DNA of 64,000 nt. Origin: Chryseobacterium senegalense (GTDB lineage: Bacteria; Bacteroidota; Bacteroidia; Flavobacteriales; Weeksellaceae). A program made the translations under genes and the position numbers. Of this stretch, positions 59,170-64,000 are shown piece after piece. The notes under the pieces were generated by a model. The model was not told the DNA's origin, did not search any database, and saw only the letters and a list, made by a program, of their open reading frames with translations. The DNA lies in assembly GCA_001403755.1 (NCBI GenBank), contig CYUH01000014.1, positions 62,001-126,000 of the forward strand, given 5' to 3'. Numbering within the stretch: position 1 is the stretch's first letter; every line of letters begins with the position of its first letter.

Positions 59170-61205
59170 TATTTAAAGAGTTGATAAACGATTAATGAAG
59201 CGATATAAGCCAAACCGGACATTCCGACAAGTTGCACCACAGTCCATTTTAGCGACTTGGTTTCGCGATAAACTACCGCTAAAGTCGAAACACATTGCAT
59301 TGCAAACGCATAGAAAAACAAGATGGAAATTCCCGTGGCAAAACTGAAAACTTTCTCACCATTCGGTTTCACATCGTTGCGCATTTTATCGATTACTTTT
59401 CCTTCCGGAGCATCATCATCCAAAGAATACAAAGTGGACATGGTTCCTACAAAAACTTCTCTCGCAACAAAGCTGGTGAGAATTCCAACGCCCATTTTCC
59501 AATCATAACCGAGTGGAGCAATCGCCGGCTCAATAGATTTTCCTAATTTCGCGAGATAAGAATGATCCAAATGTACATCGGTGGCTACTAACTCATCGGG
59601 TTTTTGTTTCGGACCGAAATAACTGAAAAACCAGATTAAAATACTGACGATAAATATAATTTTTCCAGCGCCGGTGATAAATTCCCAAACTTTCCCAAGA
59701 GTGAGTTTAAAATCATATCCGAAAAGCGGCATTTTATAAGTTGGCAAATCCATCACCAGAAAAGATTTTCCTTTATTTTTAATGAATTTTTTCAGAATTA
59801 AAGACGCCATCAACGAAGTGACAAAGCCCAAAATATACATCGCCATCAGCGCCAAAGCCTTATAACTGATTCCCATGAAATATTCATCAGGAATGATCAA
59901 TCCGATGATAATGCTGTACACCGGAAGTCGCGCAGAACACGTCATAAAAGGCGTTACCAAAATGGTAATCAATCGCTCTTTCACATTTTCGATATTTCTG
60001 GTCGACATAATCGCGGGAATCGCACAGGCCGTTCCGGAAACCAGCGGTACAATACTTTTCCCGTTGAGTCCGAATGGTCTTAAAAACCGATCCATTAAAA
60101 AGATAACTCTCGCCATATAACCAGAATCTTCGAGCAGGAAAAGGAAGTATAACAAGATTCCTATCTGTGGCGCAAAAATCACAATCCCTCCAATTCCGGG
60201 AATGATTCCGTTGGAAATCAATGAATTAATCGGTCCGGCTGGTAAATGTTCCGCTGCGAAATTGGCAAGCCAACTCGTTGCACTATCAATCCAATCCATT
60301 GGATAAGCAGCGATAAAGAACACCATTTGGAAAATGAAAAGTAAAATAGCAGCAAAAACCACATATCCCCAGAATTGGTGAACCAGAATTTTGTCTAATT
60401 TTTCTGTTAAAAGCTCTTTAAACTGAGGTTTTTTAGATAAAACTTTTGATATAATTTTATCAATATTTTGGTATCGTCTAATGGTTTCTTGCGTCTGTAA
60501 TCTTTTCGGAACCAAGCACTTCACCTCATCACCATTCAATTGATCTTTTACCGTTTCTAGTTTGCCAAGGTAAGTATCAGAGGAAAGAAGCGTCCAGATT
60601 TTATATTGATTTTTCTCTTTGGTTTCGGATAAAATCTTAAAAACCAAACCTTTCTGTTCCATCGGTATTTCGAAGGACACCGTTTCAGATTTGGTGAATT
60701 GATTATTAAAAATAGCTTCACGAAGTTCATCGATTCCCAAATTTTGTTTCGCATTGGTTTGCAAAACCTTCACGCCTAATGTGTTCGAAAGTTCATCGAG
60801 ATTGATGGTAATGCCCCGTCTTTCTGCCTGATCAATTTGGTTCACCACTAGTAAAATGGGAATTCCCAAATCCTGAATTTGCTGAAAAAGAAGCAAACCT
60901 CGCTTGATGCTTAAGGCTTCCAAAATATAAACAACACCGGAATAATTTTGCTGTTCTTCTATCAGAAATTTAGAAAAAATCGCTTCATCTTCGGAGGTGG
61001 GATAAACGCTGTACGAACCAGGCAAATCGATAACTTCTACGTTTTCGCCTTTGTAGTCGTAATTTCCGGAATGGCTGGCTACGGTAACACCGGCGTAATT
61101 TCCGGTTTTTTGCTTTTTGTTACAAAGCAGATTGAAAATGGTGGATTTTCCTACATTCGGGTTTCCGACCAAAAGTACTTGTTTGTTTTGGGAAGATTTT
61201 TGCAT
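59169..61205 (-). CDS. feoB: Ferrous iron transporter FeoB
   Basis: FeoB imports Fe2+ and has a cytoplasmic GTPase domain. The 678-residue protein begins with the G domain: G1 GNPNVGKST (14-22), G3 DLPGSYSVYP and G4 NQID. The membrane part begins near residue 280 and holds about eight segments with the two Gate-like regions including SGTACAIPAIMSTRN and GILTSFVAREVFVGTM. It has no fused FeoA domain. It starts on the last base of feoA (one-base overlap) and is followed by the 50-residue Cys-rich gene. Confidence 0.96.
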   Translation of the reverse strand: MQKSSQNKQVLLVGNPNVGKSTIFNLLCNKKQKTGNYAGVTVASHSGNYDYKGENVEVIDLPGSYSVYPTSEDEAIFSKFLIEEQQNYSGVVYILEALSIKRGLLLFQQIQDLGIPILLVVNQIDQAERRGITINLDELSNTLGVKVLQTNAKQNLGIDELREAIFNNQFTKSETVSFEIPMEQKGLVFKILSETKEKNQYKIWTLLSSDTYLGKLETVKDQLNGDEVKCLVPKRLQTQETIRRYQNIDKIISKVLSKKPQFKELLTEKLDKILVHQFWGYVVFAAILLFIFQMVFFIAAYPMDWIDSATSWLANFAAEHLPAGPINSLISNGIIPGIGGIVIFAPQIGILLYFLFLLEDSGYMARVIFLMDRFLRPFGLNGKSIVPLVSGTACAIPAIMSTRNIENVKERLITILVTPFMTCSARLPVYSIIIGLIIPDEYFMGISYKALALMAMYILGFVTSLMASLILKKFIKNKGKSFLVMDLPTYKMPLFGYDFKLTLGKVWEFITGAGKIIFIVSILIWFFSYFGPKQKPDELVATDVHLDHSYLAKLGKSIEPAIAPLGYDWKMGVGILTSFVAREVFVGTMSTLYSLDDDAPEGKVIDKMRNDVKPNGEKVFSFATGISILFFYAFAMQCVSTLAVVYRETKSLKWTVVQLVGMSGLAYIASLIVYQLFK

Positions 61206-61456
61206 TACACAGCTTCTACAATAATAAATGTTGCTTCTTCTTCTCGAAGAGCAATTCTGCTTTTTTCATCGCCGAATTCGATATAAAGCGGACCTTTGAA
61301 AGGCGCTTGATAAAGGATTCTGAAAACGGTTTCCGGGAGAAGTCCCATCTCGATAATTTTGTTGGGCATCTTCAGGTCCTCATTTTCGTAACCAAGAATT
61401 TTTCCATTTTTACCTTTCGGGAAACAGCATAATTTATTAGAATTATCTCTTTTCAA
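61205..61456 (-). CDS. feoA: Ferrous iron transport protein FeoA
   Basis: An 83-residue SH3-like protein of the FeoA family (MPNKIIEMGLLPETVFRI, FKGPLYIEFGDEKSRIALREEEA). It is cytoplasmic and assists FeoB. The end overlaps feoB by one base. The N-terminus (MKRDNSNKLCCFPKGKNGKI) is longer than the E. coli form and has two cysteines. Confidence 0.92.
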   Translation of the reverse strand: MKRDNSNKLCCFPKGKNGKILGYENEDLKMPNKIIEMGLLPETVFRILYQAPFKGPLYIEFGDEKSRIALREEEATFIIVEAV

Positions 61457-61536
61457 GACTCAATTATTTTGCTAGCAAATATACGTTATTTAAATTAAAT
61501 CTAAATAAGCAAAGGGAGTAAACTGATATACTTCAT

Positions 61537-61567
61537 AAAAAAACCCGAAAACAAAACGTTTCCGGGT
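61537..61567 (-). terminator. Terminator of the GLPGLI gene
   Basis: On the minus strand ACCCGGAAAC pairs with GTTTTCGGGT (one mismatch), followed by seven T (plus-strand A at 61537-61543). It lies 28 bases after the stop at 61595. Confidence 0.75.
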
Positions 61568-61594
61568 AAAAATATAATTTAGTGTATATGAATT

Positions 61595-62491
61595 CTATTT
61601 GCCGGATTTCGCCGGAGCAGTTTCAATTTCAATAGGATTGTTGTTGGATTCGTAAAATTCTTTCAACGTCTTTTCCTGCTGTTTTACCATATCTCCGATG
61701 GTTATATCGCTTCCTGGCATTTTTTGGGAAAGCATCTCCGGCTTCAACATCGGTCTTGCGGTCGCAAAAGGATCTTTTTTGTAATCGTTGTAAGTTTTCT
61801 CGAATTTTTCTTTGGAAACTTCGGTCAATTTTGGTGCTCCGCCAAAAGATACAGTTTCAATGTAAGGAACTTCGCTGTAATTTTCGATTTTCTTATTTCC
61901 TTTCAGCTCCCAAGAATAATTTTTAGCGGAATCTTCAATTTTTACAATAAGTCCAGGCAATCCACTGAATTTGTACGGCCCATCCTGAAACGGAATATCA
62001 TTGGTAAACCACGCTGTCCATTGGCGTCCACCGAAGTCTGCTGTTGCTTTTTGAGCTTTGTAAGCGCCGATCGTTTGTTTTGCAGAAGCATCAATTTTCC
62101 AAACGATTTTTGCCTCGTCAGAATACGCTATTTCAATAGGAGTAAATCCGCTGGAAATGGTTTCGCTATACGTGTACTTCATTGAAGGATAAGCTTTTCT
62201 CACTTTGAAAGCAAATTTCGGTTGGGTGATGGATTTTGATAAATCTTTGAAAACACCCGACTTCTGCATCGCTTCGACCTGAACTTTCAAAATGGAATCT
62301 TGAGCCAAAATCGTGTAATCTCTGTAGATGGATTTATCTTTGGTGATGTCCAAAACAGTCATCACTTTTTCGGTAGTTTCCGCTTCTTTCTTTGGTTTAA
62401 AGGTAAGTTCGTAGAAAAACCGGTTTGCAGTTTCCTGTGCATTACCTACAAAAAATGCGGTAAGAAGCACTAAAGACAATAATTTTTTCAT
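61595..62491 (-). CDS. GLPGLI-family protein
   Basis: A 298-residue exported protein with signal peptide MKKLLSLVLLTAFFVGNA and the family signature FSGLPGLIVKIEDSAKNYSWEL (about 190). The family is common in Bacteroidota and is thought to be periplasmic or outer-membrane associated; its function is unknown. The C-terminal tail is Lys-, Glu- and Pro-rich. Confidence 0.9.
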   Translation of the reverse strand: MKKLLSLVLLTAFFVGNAQETANRFFYELTFKPKKEAETTEKVMTVLDITKDKSIYRDYTILAQDSILKVQVEAMQKSGVFKDLSKSITQPKFAFKVRKAYPSMKYTYSETISSGFTPIEIAYSDEAKIVWKIDASAKQTIGAYKAQKATADFGGRQWTAWFTNDIPFQDGPYKFSGLPGLIVKIEDSAKNYSWELKGNKKIENYSEVPYIETVSFGGAPKLTEVSKEKFEKTYNDYKKDPFATARPMLKPEMLSQKMPGSDITIGDMVKQQEKTLKEFYESNNNPIEIETAPAKSGK

Positions 62492-62619
62492 TTTTCTTAA
62501 TTTTAAATATTAGTAACTAAGATAATGTTTTTGTTACAATTTTTTTAAGAAAATTTTAATATTTTTTATAATACAACATTCATTTGAACGCACTAACTTT
62601 ATTCCATAAAATTTTGGCT

Positions 62620-63117
62620 ATGAACACCTTACCAAATCTCAAAGAAGAACTCAAACAAGAATACGAAACCACCTCAAAATTCATCGAAAACTTGCCGGAA
62701 GGTAAAAATGATTACGCTCCACACGAAAAAAGCATGAAATTAATGCCATTGGCAACACATCTTGTGGAGATTTTTGCTTGGCCGGAGACAATGCTGAATA
62801 CCGATAAATTAGATTTTGCTGCAGGTGATTACCAGCCTACCAAATTATCGACAAAGAAAGAGCTTCAACAGAAATTAGAAGAAGATTACGCAAGAGGAAA
62901 AGCTGCATTGGACGGCATTACCGAGGAAGATTTGGATGGTAGATGGAGAATGAGTATGGGAGAGCAAGTTTTAGCTGAATGGAGTAAATATGGAGCAATT
63001 CGCCACGCTTTAGACCAAATTACGCATCACAGAGCGCAACTGGGCGTTTATTATAGATTGAATGACATTCCCCTTCCGGGAAGCTACGGACCAAGTGCCG
63101 ATGAACAAGGGTTTTAG
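62620..63117 (+). CDS. DinB-family protein
   Basis: A 165-residue four-helix-bundle protein. The ATG at 62620 (MNTLPNLKEELKQEYETTSKFIENL) is preferred to the in-frame TTG at 62584. The conserved metal-site His pattern is present in LATHLVEIFAWPETML and ALDQITHHRAQLGVYYRLNDIPLPGSYGPSADE (shown as separate segments of the C-terminal helix). Many such proteins are thiol-S-transferases or metalloenzymes of the DinB/YfiT superfamily; the exact reaction is unknown. It is followed by a strong terminator. Confidence 0.85.
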   Translation: MNTLPNLKEELKQEYETTSKFIENLPEGKNDYAPHEKSMKLMPLATHLVEIFAWPETMLNTDKLDFAAGDYQPTKLSTKKELQQKLEEDYARGKAALDGITEEDLDGRWRMSMGEQVLAEWSKYGAIRHALDQITHHRAQLGVYYRLNDIPLPGSYGPSADEQGF

Positions 63118-63147
63118 TTGTTTTTAGATAAGTTAATTAAATGATGG

Positions 63148-63182
63148 ATTCCCGCTTTACCAATGTAAAGCGGGAATTTTTT
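63148..63182 (+). terminator. Terminator after the DinB-family gene
   Basis: ATTCCCGCTTTAC (63148-63160), loop CAAT, GTAAAGCGGGAAT (63165-63177), then T. The stem has 13 perfect pairs. Confidence 0.9.
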
Positions 63183-63378
63183 ATGGACTTATTCCGATTG
63201 TTTTGTTTTTGATTTTCAGTATTAATTCTCGGAACTTTTTCTAGTTTGAATCGAAGAACAATATGATTCAACTACTACTTTTTGTAAAATTGAAAATCGC
63301 CTGAATATGTTTTCCTTTTATCAAAAAATCTAAAGTATAAAGAACTAATTTCTACTCATCCTAGCGGTTATCTAACCA

Positions 63379-64000
63379 TTATTTAAAATTAAATTTCACG
63401 GTAAACATCACTTGGCTTGGGCGAATGTACATGGTTCGTTTGGTTGTCAACAAAAATTCCGGGCTATAAGAAATATCTTCAAAAGCTTTTTTGTTTCCGA
63501 TATTCAACCATTTAATTTCAAAATCGATTTTCTTTTTAGACCAAGTATATTGGTAAGAAAGGTCGTAGAAAGAGTTTCGGTAACTTTCGCTGCCCGATTT
63601 TGTATTCAAATCGTCCCAGAAGAAACCAATAGTGTGATTTTCTACTGGATAAACATAAGCGGCAAGATTGTGGCTCCAACCGGAATTTTTGTGTGAAATA
63701 TTGAAAGATTCGTTGATGTTTTCTGTCCAGTTCAAAGAGATGTTGTAATCGACACTTAACCAAGAAAAATAAGTGTTATTAAACTTAAATCCTACATTTT
63801 GGCGGTTTGATTTTGTCCTTTGCAGATCATTATAAAAAGTAAATCCGTTGGAATTGCTATTCGAAAAACTTAATGAAGCATTGGTCTTGAATTTCGGAAA
63901 ATATTTCCCGATTTCCGCGCTCTGTGTTCGGGAAATCACCTTATTATCAATTGCTGCCAATGACAATTGAGAACTGAAGCCCTGCCCGGTGAATTTTTCG
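63379..64000 (-). CDS. Outer-membrane beta-barrel protein, C-terminal part
   Basis: The frame is open on the minus strand from the window edge to the stop at 63379; the visible start codon at 63966 (TTG) is inside the gene, since the frame continues to 64000. The 207 residues are alternating strands rich in aromatic and polar residues (NASLSFSNSNSNGFTFYND, FKFNNTYFSWLSVDYNISLNW, NSFYDLSYQYTWSKKKIDF) and end VMFTVKFNFK, a typical barrel C-terminus. It fits a TonB-dependent receptor-like or outer_mem_b-barrel family protein. The ligand is unknown. Confidence 0.65.
   Translation of the reverse strand, partial: EKFTGQGFSSQLSLAAIDNKVISRTQSAEIGKYFPKFKTNASLSFSNSNSNGFTFYNDLQRTKSNRQNVGFKFNNTYFSWLSVDYNISLNWTENINESFNISHKNSGWSHNLAAYVYPVENHTIGFFWDDLNTKSGSESYRNSFYDLSYQYTWSKKKIDFEIKWLNIGNKKAFEDISYSPEFLLTTKRTMYIRPSQVMFTVKFNFK

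Overview
The window is a stretch of a low-to-moderate GC Bacteroidota chromosome, most likely a flavobacterium of the Chryseobacterium group. Supporting this are a type III glutamine synthetase, GLPGLI, DUF3078, DUF4919 and DUF6122 proteins, a surface protein with a C-terminal domain resembling type IX secretion sorting signals, no clear Shine-Dalgarno sequences, and repeated promoters of the Bacteroidota form (TTTG, about 19 bases, TAnnTTTG). The species call is inference from family content.

Bases 1-1643 hold the end of a TonB-like gene, folC and an intact tRNA-Val (anticodon TAC). Bases 1621-21791 are an integrated mobile element. A 61-base segment holding the 3' end of the tRNA gene and its terminator is repeated exactly at 1621-1681 and 21731-21791, and an integrase gene lies just inside the left copy. 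Without the element, folC, tRNA-Val and comM would be neighbours. Element genes: tyrosine recombinase, a lone SF2-helicase-like gene, a Sak4-like ATPase with a DUF3871-like protein, a leftward three-gene operon (UvrD/RecB-like helicase-nuclease, type III methyltransferase mod, type III restriction subunit res), several small proteins, an SRAP (YedK/HMCES-like) protein, a WG-repeat-like protein, a RadC-like JAB protein, an XRE repressor, three small membrane proteins and an unknown last gene. No relaxase, coupling protein, conjugation gene or phage structural gene was recognised. Sampled lines suggest that the lone helicase and the restriction operon are much more AT-rich (about 22-28% GC) than the rest of the element and the chromosome (about 35-45%), so they look like cargo. 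A 14-base palindrome, TGCCATATATGGCA, occurs before the lone helicase (one mismatch), before a small TPR-like gene (one central mismatch), and between the XRE gene and the membrane genes, which suggests an element-wide regulon.

Bases 21792-39749 are ordinary chromosome: comM, a DUF3078 protein, a rhomboid protease, dprA, gdhA, a small exported Lys/Glu-rich protein, a YkgJ-type protein, a group III truncated haemoglobin, a ChaA-type antiporter, a leftward run of DUF6122, AlkD, DUF4919 and HflX, SemiSWEET, a META lipoprotein, a YdeI-like gene broken by an in-frame TGA, a GNAT acetyltransferase, and the leftward haem genes hemA-hemC-hemD-hemE.

Bases 40002-45745 are the cell-elongation operon mreB-mreC-mreD-mrdA-rodA. 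After it come an NlpC/P60 lipoprotein, glnN, a DUF6909-like protein, an M1 peptidase, coaX, a TPR protein, glmM, a DUF285 surface protein, a small XRE regulator, the iron-uptake run feoA-feoB-small Cys-rich membrane protein, a GLPGLI protein, a DinB-family protein, and the C-terminal end of an outer-membrane barrel that runs off the right edge.
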